From UBA6614 sp002433235 (GTDB taxonomy: Bacteria; Verrucomicrobiota; Verrucomicrobiia; Limisphaerales; UBA1100), in assembly GCA_002433235.1 (NCBI GenBank), contig DJHS01000054.1:62001-126000 (forward strand): a stretch of 64,000 nucleotides of DNA. Direction: 5' to 3'. Position 1 is the first letter of the stretch. Each line of letters begins with the position of its first letter. Of this stretch, positions 42,194 through 51,240 are shown one piece after another. The notes beneath the pieces are model-generated. The model was not told the DNA's origin. It made no database searches and was given only the letters and a program-made list of their open reading frames with translations. The position numbers and the translations under genes are program-made.

Positions 42194-43159
42194 TTAAAAT
42201 TTGATTTCAGAGAATTTTTTCCATTGTTCTTCAATCTGCTTGGCATCCGGCGGGCCGGCATGCCAAACGAACCGGTAATTGAAAGTAACTCTTTCACCGC
42301 GCTTCAGTTTCATATTACCCGCGGATTTGTCTGGCAACCGTTCAAAATGGCGTTTGCCAAAGACGTTTGCCGCGCAGAGGCCATAGGAGCGGGCGTGCCA
42401 GTTGGAAGGATGACGGGGGTTGTCTGGGTGGTCAAAAATGGTGACGCCAAGCGTCTTGCCTTCCACAGTGCCATGGTAGTTGACCCACTTGGCGCGTTTT
42501 CCCCAGCAGGCGGCATCCTTGACGCCCTCGCTGTTCAGCATGTGGCCCTTGGCTTTGACCTTGGAGGTTCCATGGGGCGAGACGCACATGGTGTCGGGTA
42601 CCCGGATGGACATGCCGGCATCCTTGTCGTCCTGCAACTCCAAGTCGCCCTCGGAAGCATGGATGGTAATGGAGTAATCCAGCATGCGGTCGGCTTTCCG
42701 CGCGTGAAACGTGATCGTACGGCTGTCGGTGGCAACGGTCTCGCCATTGTTGCCCACCCACTTGTTCCAGGACTGGATGCTGTTGTCCTTGATGGCGACC
42801 TTCGTTTGCACCTGCTTGCCGCTGGAGGAATTTTCTCCCCAGAAATCATGTACGCCGCCGGATTTCCCACCTTTCACGTGGCGGTGGCCCCACCAGAGGC
42901 TGCGATGATGCTTGTGGTCGTTTGACTCGCCCGGCTTTGGGGGCTCCATCGGGAATCGCCGGGTCATGGCCGTTCCATCAATCCAACGTACCGGATAAAG
43001 CACAGGCTTAGGCACGTTGGTATAATGGTATTCGGTGAAAAGCTTACCGTCTATCTTGACGACTACCTTGCCCTTGTCCTGGACAATGGAAACCCCGCCA
43101 CCAGCAAAGGTCACGGATTGGGAAAAAGCACAGACTAGAAGCAGCGCGATCCGTTTCAT
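42194..43159 (-). CDS. Secreted DUF6807 (PmoA-like) family protein
   Basis: The 321-residue protein has a signal peptide (KRIALLLVCAFSQSVTFAGG) and the family features of DUF6807: a strand-rich start with KVVVKIDGKLFTEYHY, PVLYPVRWIDGTAMTRRFPM, the HKHHRSLWWGHRHV cluster of histidines and FDHPDNPRHPSNWHARSYG. The family is annotated after PmoA-linked proteins but has no proven methane oxidation role; a carbohydrate-related role is more plausible given the linked oxidoreductase. The start at 43159 is chosen for the signal peptide. The gene and its downstream partner form a small operon ending at the terminator at 40666. Confidence 0.88.
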   Translation of the reverse strand: MKRIALLLVCAFSQSVTFAGGGVSIVQDKGKVVVKIDGKLFTEYHYTNVPKPVLYPVRWIDGTAMTRRFPMEPPKPGESNDHKHHRSLWWGHRHVKGGKSGGVHDFWGENSSSGKQVQTKVAIKDNSIQSWNKWVGNNGETVATDSRTITFHARKADRMLDYSITIHASEGDLELQDDKDAGMSIRVPDTMCVSPHGTSKVKAKGHMLNSEGVKDAACWGKRAKWVNYHGTVEGKTLGVTIFDHPDNPRHPSNWHARSYGLCAANVFGKRHFERLPDKSAGNMKLKRGERVTFNYRFVWHAGPPDAKQIEEQWKKFSEIKF

Positions 43160-43261
43160 AGGCGATCCGGAATGCTGGGCAGGCAGGTGGGTTTGGTCAA
43201 CCCAAATCAAAAATTTTCAGGGGCCATTCCGGGCGTGACACGATTCGCGTTTGAACATCAA

Positions 43262-44074
43262 TCAACGGGGGAACAGCAGGAGATTCGGGCGTCTTTCTGG
43301 TCCCATTCGAACCCAGCCTGAGCGCTGCAAGACACCATCGGCAAAGGCAACCTTTAGCCAGTCATCTTCGCGGTGCTCCAGAATATCCAGTTCAATACCA
43401 TCACGCAAAGGGTCGGGGTCGGCGTGGTCAATGCCCGCCGGAACTTCACTGGGTTCAAGGGGGCGCTTATAGACAGGTGTTTCCCGAATGGCCACAGCCT
43501 CGTTGCCGGCGGATTGGGTACTCCATGCCAACACGGCTAGGAGCAAGAATCCAAGGGCCGCACCACCCAACAGCGGCAACCAGGATCGCCAAGCCGACCT
43601 CCATGCCGGACGAATGCAGCCTGCGGTCATCAAGCTCAGCCAGACTGTCAGGCACACGGACGCCAATGCGGCCCATTCGTTGAGTGTTAAAAAACCGAGC
43701 AGCACACGGCTGGCAGGCTCGCGGGGGGGCTGGCCATGAACGCGTTCGCGGGCCTGCTGCAGGTGGTCGGTGACAACCCGTGATCGGGGCGATAACCGAC
43801 GGGCCAGACGGTAGTGATAGATGGCTTGCCCCAACTGGGTGGCCCCGAGGGCAGTGCCATGATCGCGGTCACGGCTCACCTGGTGATGTGCATTGGCTAG
43901 GTTGTAATGGAGGGCGGCTGAGGTGCGGTTAACCTTGATTAGTTGGCGGTAATGGGTAATAGCATTTTCATATTGGCCGAGCGCATAGGCGCGGTTGCCT
44001 TTCTGGAAGGATTCTTCATTGTCGGCCAAAGCGGTTGTGGCCAGCAGGATTGGAAACAGCGTTTTAAACATCAT
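43262..44074 (-). CDS. batE: BatE-like TPR protein with C-terminal SH3-like domain
   Basis: The 270-residue protein has a signal peptide (MFKTLFPILLATTALA), TPR repeats (NEESFQKGNRAYALGQYENAI ... ALHYNLANAHHQ), two membrane helices (about 140-165 and 180-205) and a small C-terminal SH3-like segment (IRETPVYKRPLEP ... DWLKVAFADG ... GWVRMG). This is the BatE layout of Bat (Bacteroides aerotolerance) operons. The start is one of two adjacent ATGs (44074 or 44071), overlapping the end of batD by up to 11 bases. It is the last gene of the MoxR-Bat unit; no terminator is seen in the 102 bases that follow. The exact role of Bat proteins is unsettled. Confidence 0.85.
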   Translation of the reverse strand: MMFKTLFPILLATTALADNEESFQKGNRAYALGQYENAITHYRQLIKVNRTSAALHYNLANAHHQVSRDRDHGTALGATQLGQAIYHYRLARRLSPRSRVVTDHLQQARERVHGQPPREPASRVLLGFLTLNEWAALASVCLTVWLSLMTAGCIRPAWRSAWRSWLPLLGGAALGFLLLAVLAWSTQSAGNEAVAIRETPVYKRPLEPSEVPAGIDHADPDPLRDGIELDILEHREDDWLKVAFADGVLQRSGWVRMGPERRPNLLLFPR

Positions 44075-45500
44075 CCACGGGGGTTTCCAGTTGATCCAGC
44101 GCGGAGAGAATTTCGCGCAGTTGGGTCGGGGCGGTTTCGGGGATCGATCGTGTGCCTGCGCCAAATCGGACGGCGTTGGCCGTGGCAAAAAAGGCGTCCA
44201 GTTTTTGGGCGGCTTCACGCGGCAATCGTTCGGACCATTCATCGCGGAGCACCGCCTCGGTGATGCCTCCGGCTGGAATGTCCAGACGTTCGCCGATTCG
44301 TTCGCGTAGCAGGCCCGTGGCTTGGGCGTAAAACTCCGCCGCATTGTCGCCCTGAGCCAGTTTCTCCAGTCGAGGTGCGGCCTTGCGGAGAACCTTTTCA
44401 ACGCGCAACCTGCGGACAAGGCGGGGCCGGGCATCGTAGTAGTCCCGCCGCTTGCGCCACGTGAGTGCAATCAGCCAGGCAGCCATGGGCAGGGACTGGG
44501 CGGCCAAGAACCAAGTCTGAGTTAAAAGCGGCGGAGCAGGAGCAGCCAAGGGTCCGGGATGCGGCCATTGTGCGTAGGGTTTTTCCGGTTCCGATTCTGG
44601 CTCGGCGGTCATGTTTACGGCGGATTCGGGCACGGTGGATTCAACCGGTGCATCGCCATGAACCACGAGGGGAAGACGGGCGGAAGTAAGTTCCTGATAT
44701 TGGCGGGTGCTGGGGTTGAAAAAACTGAACAGGAGCGGGGGGATGCCCGATGCGCCCGCCTGAAGCGGGAGTAGGTTGACGCGGTACTGCTTGGTGGAAT
44801 GGGCGGTCATGGCCTCGAGGTCGATGGTGCCCACGCTTAGGCGGGGGGTGAGCCGGTCCACGCGAAATCCTTCCCAGCCATTATCCGGCGCGGGCATGGG
44901 CACGGTGTCCAAGGCGCCGGTCCCTTGGAGGGTGGCCATCAGTTCAACGGGGTTGTTTACTCGGACGCGTTGTTTTTCGGCCTGAACGATCAATTCAAAT
45001 TGTCCAACCGCGCCCGTGAAATGGGCAGGCCGTCCCTCGACTGGTAGGGGCCGCACGTCCAGTGGGATGGGGCCGCTGGCCAGTTCGTATTTGATCTTCT
45101 TGGGAATGCCGCCGGTGAAATCCTGCACGAGCAACTCGGTGTTGAATTCCAACTCCAATTTACCGGTGCGCGTGGCTACCGCGGCTCGCTTGTAGTGGTA
45201 AATGGCAACGGGCCGTCCGCCAATGGAGCCGCGGGATTCCGAAAAGTAGGGGCGGTTGATGAGAAAGCGGATGCCCTCGGTGCGCGCTCGGGGAGGGTGG
45301 TTGCGCAGTTCGTTGAAGTCAATGCGACGATCACGATTGGCGAGGAAGTGAATCTGCAGGTCGACAGCGAACATTTCCCCGCGGAAAACCGGGCGCGTGG
45401 GGAGCACGGCTTTGAGTTGGACTATGCCGTCGGGCGCGGCTTGCAGGGCAGCGTGCGCCAAGAGGAGCAGTGCGGGAATGGCGCGCTTTAATAGCATCAT
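44064..45500 (-). CDS. batD: BatD-like membrane protein
   Basis: The 478-residue protein has a signal peptide (MMLLKRAIPALLLLAHAALQA), a strand-rich extracytoplasmic part typical of BatD (VFRGEMFAVDLQIHF, NPVELMATLQGTGALDTVPMP, YRVNLLPLQAGASGIPPL) and one membrane helix near residue 335 (WFLAAQSLPMAAWLIALTW). A cytoplasmic helical tail follows. BatD is thought to display substrates or partners to the VWA proteins of the same operon. The ATG at 45500 lies 1 base after the preceding stop. The open frame upstream to 45686 is inside the neighbouring gene. Confidence 0.87.
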   Translation of the reverse strand: MMLLKRAIPALLLLAHAALQAAPDGIVQLKAVLPTRPVFRGEMFAVDLQIHFLANRDRRIDFNELRNHPPRARTEGIRFLINRPYFSESRGSIGGRPVAIYHYKRAAVATRTGKLELEFNTELLVQDFTGGIPKKIKYELASGPIPLDVRPLPVEGRPAHFTGAVGQFELIVQAEKQRVRVNNPVELMATLQGTGALDTVPMPAPDNGWEGFRVDRLTPRLSVGTIDLEAMTAHSTKQYRVNLLPLQAGASGIPPLLFSFFNPSTRQYQELTSARLPLVVHGDAPVESTVPESAVNMTAEPESEPEKPYAQWPHPGPLAAPAPPLLTQTWFLAAQSLPMAAWLIALTWRKRRDYYDARPRLVRRLRVEKVLRKAAPRLEKLAQGDNAAEFYAQATGLLRERIGERLDIPAGGITEAVLRDEWSERLPREAAQKLDAFFATANAVRFGAGTRSIPETAPTQLREILSALDQLETPVDDV

Positions 45501-45501
45501 G

Positions 45502-48500
45502 CTACCAGTTCTTGCGCCGCTTGAATTCCGGGCGGCGTTCATTCGTAAACTCCTCGCGGCCGGGAGCGAAGAGCAGTGGCTTTTCCTGGTCGCGCGCGGC
45601 TTCCAGTAATTCCAAAGCCTCGGAATGGGAGAGCTTGCCTTCCTGTTCCTCGCCGTTTTCCCCGTCATTGGTGAGGTCTTCCTCACCGGAGTTGTCCAGT
45701 TCCTGGTTGGAGTCGGGCGGTTGAGGTTGCTGGCCGTTAGGCTGGGAATTGTTTCCTTGCGGATTGGTTTCAGAGGGCTGCTGTTGGGGTTCTTCCCCTT
45801 GGCCTTCGCCCTGGTTTTGGTTTTCCTCCGGAGGGGTGGGGTCTACGCGCACCCATTTGTCGCCATCAAAAATCTCACACCAGGCGTGCAGGTCGCTGAG
45901 TTTGGCGATGTGGCGCTTTTCCTTTTGCGAGAATTCCGCGCCGGCCAATCCGCCGATCACGCGGGTGGGATGGCCGGCTGCCCGGGCGAGCATCTGGAAG
46001 GAATAGGCAAAAAATTCGCAATGGCCGGGAGTGTTGGTGATCATCCATCGCAGAACGGGATCGCCGTTGCGGGAGCTGGGATCGATGCGGGAATCGCGTG
46101 TGTAGGCGTGATTGTCCTGCAGGTATTTCGTTGCGGCGGCGGTGAAGGCTTCTGCCGCAAGCGGTTGTCCGCCCGAGAGATGACGGACGACGGCATTGAG
46201 CTGTTGCCGTTCCGCGGGAGAGAGGTGGAGGGCCAGCGTGGTGCCGGGATAGGTTCTGGCATTCAATGCGGTGCCGCTGGCCAAGGGAAGATCTTGGGGC
46301 GCGGCGGCGATTCGGCGAGTGTCGGCGGGGAACATCACACGGTAGCGAACTTGCTTGGCCGGCAGTTCCTCCAGTCGGGTGAAGAGGGTGGGGTCGTTGT
46401 GTCGGTAAGTTCGGCGGGCGGGCACAACGATTTTCTCGAAAGGTCCGGGCAGGGGAAGATGCTTGCTGATCAGCGGCTCGAAATGGAATTTCCATTCCCC
46501 CGGCATTTTTTCATCGGGAGGCGGAGCTCGGCCGCCAAAATCAGAGATGTGCGAGCCATTTTTCAAGGCAGTGCTCGCCGACAGCAACGAAGAGCTGGTG
46601 CTGCCAACTCCATTGTCGTACTGATCAAAGACCAGCATTCGCCAATAGGGTTTCTCCGGCATGCTCTCCTTGGAAGGGGGAAATATGGCCAGAGCCACGG
46701 CATCTTGTTGCTTGAGTCGGTTGATGCCGCCCAAGGGAATGCGCGTGGTGAGGTTATCGAGCTTGTCTTTCTCCCGCTTCAACTGAGTGCGGACGTATAT
46801 AAGATTCGCAGCGGCGTCGGCATCGGTGGGGTCCAGTTTGGCGGCGGCGGCTAGGTGTGCCGTGGCATCCTCCCAGAGAGCGATGCGTCGCTTGATATTC
46901 TGGATGCGGCCGGCGGCCTTTTTTTGTGTAAGGTTGCGCGCAATTTCCTCGCGGCGGGCTGAAGACAGGGCTAGGGACAAGGCCGTTTCCATTTGTGTTC
47001 GATCGTATTGGATTTCTTCAAGCAGCCACGGGTCATTCGGTCGGGTCTTCAGGATTTCAGGCTGGGTGGAAAGGATCAACTGGACGGCCGCGGTGAGTTG
47101 GGCAAGCAGGAGGGTCTTGGATTCGGCCCATTGCTCGGCTTCCTTCAGTTGGTTCCCGGTCAGCTTGTTGCTCTCTATCAACTCCTTCAGCGCGGCTTGG
47201 ATCGGCTGGCGGGCCGAGTCACCAAGCATCTTGAACGCATCCTTCTTTCCGGCAATCTGAGCCTGGCCTTGATGGAAGTGGGCGTTGCCCAAGTTGTAAA
47301 AAGCCTTTTGCTGGAGGACCAAGTCGTCGGAGTCCAGTGCGGCCACAAAATGGTTGATGGCCTCCTTCAGGTCATTTCGCTTGTCTTGGGTGTCCTTCTT
47401 TTCGCCAGCTTGCCGGTAAAACAGAATGCCACGGTTGTAGTGCTGGGCATGGGAATCGGAGGATCGATCGTCGATGGCAGGCAGTTTTTCCGCGGGTGTG
47501 CCGCTAAATTTTTTTCTCAGCCAATCCCATGGCCCGGCCTGCGTCTCCATGGGCAGGATGAACAATATGGCCAGCAGAACAGCCGGACCACCGGCAAGTC
47601 GCCGACGGGTGGGGATGAACAATTCACCAAGCAAGAGCAGCACCGCCGCAGCCAGCGGCCAGCGAAATTGTTCGCGGGCAATTTCCTTCTCCACAGTGCC
47701 AGTATCGTCCGACATGGCCAGCGGCGCCAGTCCATTTTTATGCAGGGTGGCCATGGTTTGTGTGCCGCGCAGGGGGAGGTAGAATTCCCCGGAGGCACTC
47801 GCCAGTTCGCGCAGCAGCTTTTCGTTGACGGTGGATTGCACAAGCTGGCCGTTCTCGTCCCGCAGATAGTCCGCATCAGGGAGGTTGGCATTGCAGGTGA
47901 TACAATGTTTGCGAGCCACGGGGTTGTGCGTGTGGCAGGCCGGACACCGGCGCACGGCTATGACATCGCCCGCGGCACTGCCGGCACCAATGGTGAAAAT
48001 CTTGATGCCATCGCCCTTCACGCGCTTGGCCATTTCCACGGCCTCGCCTTCGTGGTCTTCCCCGTCGGTGAAAAGAACGATGATCTTTTGGCGGGTGGGA
48101 TCGTCGGCGAACGCCTTGGCAGCCTCATCGATGACGCGCGCGAGGCTGGTGCCTTCCACGGGAATGGCGCCCACCCGAATGGCCTCGATGTTTTGGCGAA
48201 AAATACCCTCTTCGCTCGTGAGCGGGCATTGAAGAAACGCTGCGCCGGCAAAAGGCATGATGGCGAACCGGTCACTGGGCATCAATTTTTTCAGTTCCTT
48301 GGCGGCGAGCTTGACGCGTTCCAAGCGGCTGGGCTGAAGGTCGCCGGCGAGCATGCTCTTGGAGGTGTCGATGGCGAGGATGATGTCGAGGTTGCTCTGG
48401 GTGGTTTTGATGGTTTCCGATCCCCAGCGCGGACGGGCCAGCGACATGACGACTGCGGTGAAGGCAAGTAGCACCATTCCCATGCGCAGCCATTGCCAGC

Positions 48501-48741
48501 CGGGGGCAATGCCGGAGGCGAGGTCGGGAAGTAGCCGGGCGTGTGCGAACATTTCCATCACGCTTTCGCGGCGGCGCAATGCCCACGCGAAAAAGAGCCC
48601 CAATACGGGGAGCAGGCCAAGCCAAGCAAACTGGCCCGGATCGCGCCAGGACATGGGCAGCCAGCGGTCGGCGGTGAGTACCAGGAGTGCCGGCGTCAGC
48701 AGCGCAAGCCAGAGCGCGATGGGTTGCCACGGTTTCTTCAC
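45502..48741 (-). CDS. BatB-BatC-transglutaminase fusion with a zinc ribbon in the VWA domain
   Basis: The single 1079-residue chain combines several modules. Three N-terminal membrane helices are followed by a VWA domain with MIDAS DTSKS (125-129) and FTDGEDH. A two-CxxC zinc ribbon (Cys266, 269, 280, 283) is inserted near the end of the VWA fold, before DENGQLVQSTVNEKLL. Two more membrane helices follow (about 361-377 and 384-400, the latter like a buried BatC signal peptide), then TPR repeats (about 430-660). The last part is a TgpA-like region (YWRMLVFDQYDNG) with a transglutaminase core whose triad is Cys908 (GHCEFFAYS), His952 (LHAWCEIF) and Asp967 (VDPTP). The tail is Gln/Asn/Glu-rich. 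The start is GTG, overlapping batA by 4 bases. Protein cross-linking or peptidase activity is possible but unproven. Confidence 0.9.
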   Translation of the reverse strand: MKKPWQPIALWLALLTPALLVLTADRWLPMSWRDPGQFAWLGLLPVLGLFFAWALRRRESVMEMFAHARLLPDLASGIAPGWQWLRMGMVLLAFTAVVMSLARPRWGSETIKTTQSNLDIILAIDTSKSMLAGDLQPSRLERVKLAAKELKKLMPSDRFAIMPFAGAAFLQCPLTSEEGIFRQNIEAIRVGAIPVEGTSLARVIDEAAKAFADDPTRQKIIVLFTDGEDHEGEAVEMAKRVKGDGIKIFTIGAGSAAGDVIAVRRCPACHTHNPVARKHCITCNANLPDADYLRDENGQLVQSTVNEKLLRELASASGEFYLPLRGTQTMATLHKNGLAPLAMSDDTGTVEKEIAREQFRWPLAAAVLLLLGELFIPTRRRLAGGPAVLLAILFILPMETQAGPWDWLRKKFSGTPAEKLPAIDDRSSDSHAQHYNRGILFYRQAGEKKDTQDKRNDLKEAINHFVAALDSDDLVLQQKAFYNLGNAHFHQGQAQIAGKKDAFKMLGDSARQPIQAALKELIESNKLTGNQLKEAEQWAESKTLLLAQLTAAVQLILSTQPEILKTRPNDPWLLEEIQYDRTQMETALSLALSSARREEIARNLTQKKAAGRIQNIKRRIALWEDATAHLAAAAKLDPTDADAAANLIYVRTQLKREKDKLDNLTTRIPLGGINRLKQQDAVALAIFPPSKESMPEKPYWRMLVFDQYDNGVGSTSSSLLSASTALKNGSHISDFGGRAPPPDEKMPGEWKFHFEPLISKHLPLPGPFEKIVVPARRTYRHNDPTLFTRLEELPAKQVRYRVMFPADTRRIAAAPQDLPLASGTALNARTYPGTTLALHLSPAERQQLNAVVRHLSGGQPLAAEAFTAAATKYLQDNHAYTRDSRIDPSSRNGDPVLRWMITNTPGHCEFFAYSFQMLARAAGHPTRVIGGLAGAEFSQKEKRHIAKLSDLHAWCEIFDGDKWVRVDPTPPEENQNQGEGQGEEPQQQPSETNPQGNNSQPNGQQPQPPDSNQELDNSGEEDLTNDGENGEEQEGKLSHSEALELLEAARDQEKPLLFAPGREEFTNERRPEFKRRKNW

Positions 48742-49829
48742 GGGATCCTCCTTAAAACGGTGTGAGCCAGCGCAATTTCAAGCATCAGGACAAGCAGTCC
48801 GGCCAGGATGACAGACTGGAAAAAATCGCGGTAAACCTTGAAGCGCTTGGGGTCGCGCTCCGTGGTTTCGAGTTGGTCAATTTCGTTGTAGACACGCTTG
48901 AGGGTGTCGGCGTTCTGGGCTCGATAATATTTGCCGCCCGTTTTCGTCGCCACTTTTTGCAATGTCTCCTCGTCGATCTCTACATTCAGGGGAACGTAAA
49001 CCACACCACCTGGAGCAAAGGGGCTGGGCCGGGGCAAACGGTTGGTGCCTTTCTTGCCCACGCCGATGGTGTAGACCTTGATGCCCAGGGTGCGGGCGAC
49101 TTCGGCGGCTTGGATGGGAGGGATCTTGCCGGCGTTGTTTTGGCCATCGGTCATGAGGATGATGATCTTGCTCTTGGATTTTTTCAGTTCAACCAGCCGG
49201 TTGATGGCACCCATAATGCCCGAGCCAATGGCCGTGCCTTCCTCGTCGCCACGGTTGAAGGTCTCGATGGAAAGCCGGGCGAGGTTGCTCTGGAGATACT
49301 TGTGATCCAGCGTGAGCGGGCAGGCGATGGCGGCGATGCCGGAAAACGCGATCAGTCCAATGCGGTCATTGGGCCGGTTGCCCACGAAGTCGCCCAGAAC
49401 TTCCTTGGAGAGGTCGATGCGGCTGGGTTTGATGTCGTCCGCCAACATGCTGTCGGAGAGATCGATAGCGAGCACGATGTCGATGCCACTGGGTTCCTTT
49501 CGGCTTTCGCCCAACTCAGTTTGGGGGCGGGCCATGGCGGTGATGAACAGAGCGAGAGCGAGCCAGCGCAGGGAATTCAGGATCAATCCGGCGCGTGATG
49601 GCGCATCTCGTGTGAACTGGCGGACCAATGCCACGGAGGAATAAAGCAGGGCGGCGGGGGCTCCTTGGCGGCCTCGCAACCACGCGCCAATGGGAAGCAA
49701 AATGAGCAGCGATAGGAACCAAGGGTCGCGGAAGGAGATGTCGCGCGCGCGCACAATGGCCCAACCGATGAACACCGGCGTCAGCCAGAGCATGGCGATG
49801 ATCAGCCAGCGTGTCGCGTGGGTTCTCAC
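48738..49829 (-). CDS. batA: BatA-like VWA membrane protein
   Basis: The 363-residue protein has two or three N-terminal membrane helices, a VWA domain with an intact MIDAS (DLSDS, 123-127; ILMTDGQNNAG) and a C-terminal membrane helix (SVILAGLLVLMLEIALAHTVL). The VWA domain should face the periplasm between the helices. MoxR ATPases are thought to act on such metal-binding VWA partners during assembly. It starts with GTG, overlapping the DUF4381 gene by 4 bases, and its stop overlaps the fusion gene. Confidence 0.92.
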   Translation of the reverse strand: MRTHATRWLIIAMLWLTPVFIGWAIVRARDISFRDPWFLSLLILLPIGAWLRGRQGAPAALLYSSVALVRQFTRDAPSRAGLILNSLRWLALALFITAMARPQTELGESRKEPSGIDIVLAIDLSDSMLADDIKPSRIDLSKEVLGDFVGNRPNDRIGLIAFSGIAAIACPLTLDHKYLQSNLARLSIETFNRGDEEGTAIGSGIMGAINRLVELKKSKSKIIILMTDGQNNAGKIPPIQAAEVARTLGIKVYTIGVGKKGTNRLPRPSPFAPGGVVYVPLNVEIDEETLQKVATKTGGKYYRAQNADTLKRVYNEIDQLETTERDPKRFKVYRDFFQSVILAGLLVLMLEIALAHTVLRRIP

Positions 49830-50353
49830 GTGGACTTTGGCGGGGCGGGTTTAAAGGCGGTGACGTGAACCAGTCGGTCGGCCATCTCATGAAGCTTCGC
49901 CATGTCTTCTCCTGAAGGATCGGTGCCGGCGAACTTAGCGTCGTCGCATTCCCTGAGGAAATCCTCGGCCAATCCCAGTTCCTCCTTGTTGAGCAGGGTG
50001 CAGGTTCTCAGGTGATCAAGGATTTCATCGGTGGTGCGCTCGGAGGCCTGAAGAGTGAATTTTTCCGCGAGATAAACGCGAATGGTGTCCGACAACAGTG
50101 CGCAGACCGTTGCGGGTTCGCCAATGAGTTTTTTGCATTCCGAGAGCTTTCGCATGGCTTCGATATGGGGAGGTTCGCCGGGTGGGGTTTCCCCGGTGCG
50201 GCGGTAGACCCACAATAAGCCCGCCACAAGGAAGGCCAGCAGGACAGCCAAGGCAAACGCCCAAGGGAGCCATGACCACGGGTCGGAATTCTCGATGGGC
50301 GGCTTAATGTCGAGCAGCTTAGCGGGGACGGCACTGGGGTGGGTGGCGTTCAT
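49826..50353 (-). CDS. DUF4381-like membrane protein of the Bat operon
   Basis: The 175-residue protein has one membrane helix (about 29-50, LPWAFALAVLLAFLVAGLLWVY) followed by a helical cytoplasmic domain with LSDTIRVYLAEKF and RTTDEILDHL. It sits in the usual slot between the DUF58 and BatA genes. Such proteins recur in MoxR-Bat operons with no defined biochemical role. It overlaps both neighbours by 4 bases. Confidence 0.82.
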   Translation of the reverse strand: MNATHPSAVPAKLLDIKPPIENSDPWSWLPWAFALAVLLAFLVAGLLWVYRRTGETPPGEPPHIEAMRKLSECKKLIGEPATVCALLSDTIRVYLAEKFTLQASERTTDEILDHLRTCTLLNKEELGLAEDFLRECDDAKFAGTDPSGEDMAKLHEMADRLVHVTAFKPAPPKST

Positions 50354-51228
50354 CGACGGAAGGCGCGCCGACGTTCGCGCACCGCGAAGAAACGGGACAG
50401 GGGTCGCACATAGTCCTCGCCCGTCCGGAGGCTGAGGCTGTCGATGCCAAGCCGTCCGAGATCTTCTTCCAGCAGGGCTTGTTCCTCTGCGCGCTTGGCG
50501 GCGAAAGTGTCGGCTTGCCGGGTGGAGAGCTCGATCACTTCGCCCGTTTCCGCATCCTCTAGCGCCACGCGGCCGACAAGGGGCAGGGTGTGTTCGCCGG
50601 GGTCGGAAACCTGTATGGCCACAACATCGTGGCGGCGATTGGCTTGTCGCAGGGGTTTTTCGGGAAGGGCATCAAGGAAATCCGAGATGAGAATGGCGAC
50701 GGTTTTTCGGGCTGAGATGCGGCTTAGGAATTCCAGTGGGGCGTGCAGATCCGTGCCTCGCCGGCGGGGCTGGTGATGAAGAACCTCGCGGACGACGCGG
50801 AGGGAATGGCGCTTGCCGGTGCGCGGAGGGACAAAGAGCTCGACTTCCTCGGTGAAGAGGATCAAGCCGACCTTATCATGATTTCGATTTGCGGCTAGGG
50901 CGAGGACGCTGGCCATCTCGGCGGCCAGTTCGCGCTTGGACTGTTCCCCGCTGCCGTACCGACCGGATCCACTGAGGTCAACGGCCAGCATCACGGTCAA
51001 TTCGCGTTCCTCAACGAATTTCTTGATGAACGGGGTGTTCATCCGCGCGGTGACGTTCCAGTCAATGAACCGTACATCGTCGCCGGGCTGATATTCGCGC
51101 ACCTCGTCAAACTCCATTCCATGTCCCTTGAATGCGCTGGTGTACTGGCTGGAAAGCAGCTCGGTGACCAGACGATTTGTCTTGATTTCAATCTGCCGAA
51201 CCTTGGCGAATAGTTCTGTGGGAACCAT
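50350..51228 (-). CDS. DUF58 family protein of the MoxR-Bat operon
   Basis: The 292-residue soluble protein has the DUF58 core motif GHGMEFDEVREYQPGDDVRFIDW (split as GHGMEFDEVREY and GDDVRFIDW) and a degenerate VWA-like fold (TVMLAVDLSGSGRYG, VAILISDFLDALP). DUF58 proteins are constant partners of MoxR ATPases and are thought to act as adaptors. It begins 12 bases after the moxR stop and overlaps the DUF4381 gene by 4 bases, so the operon is tightly coupled. Confidence 0.92.
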   Translation of the reverse strand: MVPTELFAKVRQIEIKTNRLVTELLSSQYTSAFKGHGMEFDEVREYQPGDDVRFIDWNVTARMNTPFIKKFVEERELTVMLAVDLSGSGRYGSGEQSKRELAAEMASVLALAANRNHDKVGLILFTEEVELFVPPRTGKRHSLRVVREVLHHQPRRRGTDLHAPLEFLSRISARKTVAILISDFLDALPEKPLRQANRRHDVVAIQVSDPGEHTLPLVGRVALEDAETGEVIELSTRQADTFAAKRAEEQALLEEDLGRLGIDSLSLRTGEDYVRPLSRFFAVRERRRAFRR

Positions 51229-51240
51229 GGCGGAATGGGT

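Noticed and set aside
45625..48471. Long plus-strand open frames (409 and 492 codons) opposite the Bat fusion gene
   Set aside because: They mirror the codon pattern of the minus-strand gene, contain no recognisable domain and conflict with the well-supported Bat protein.
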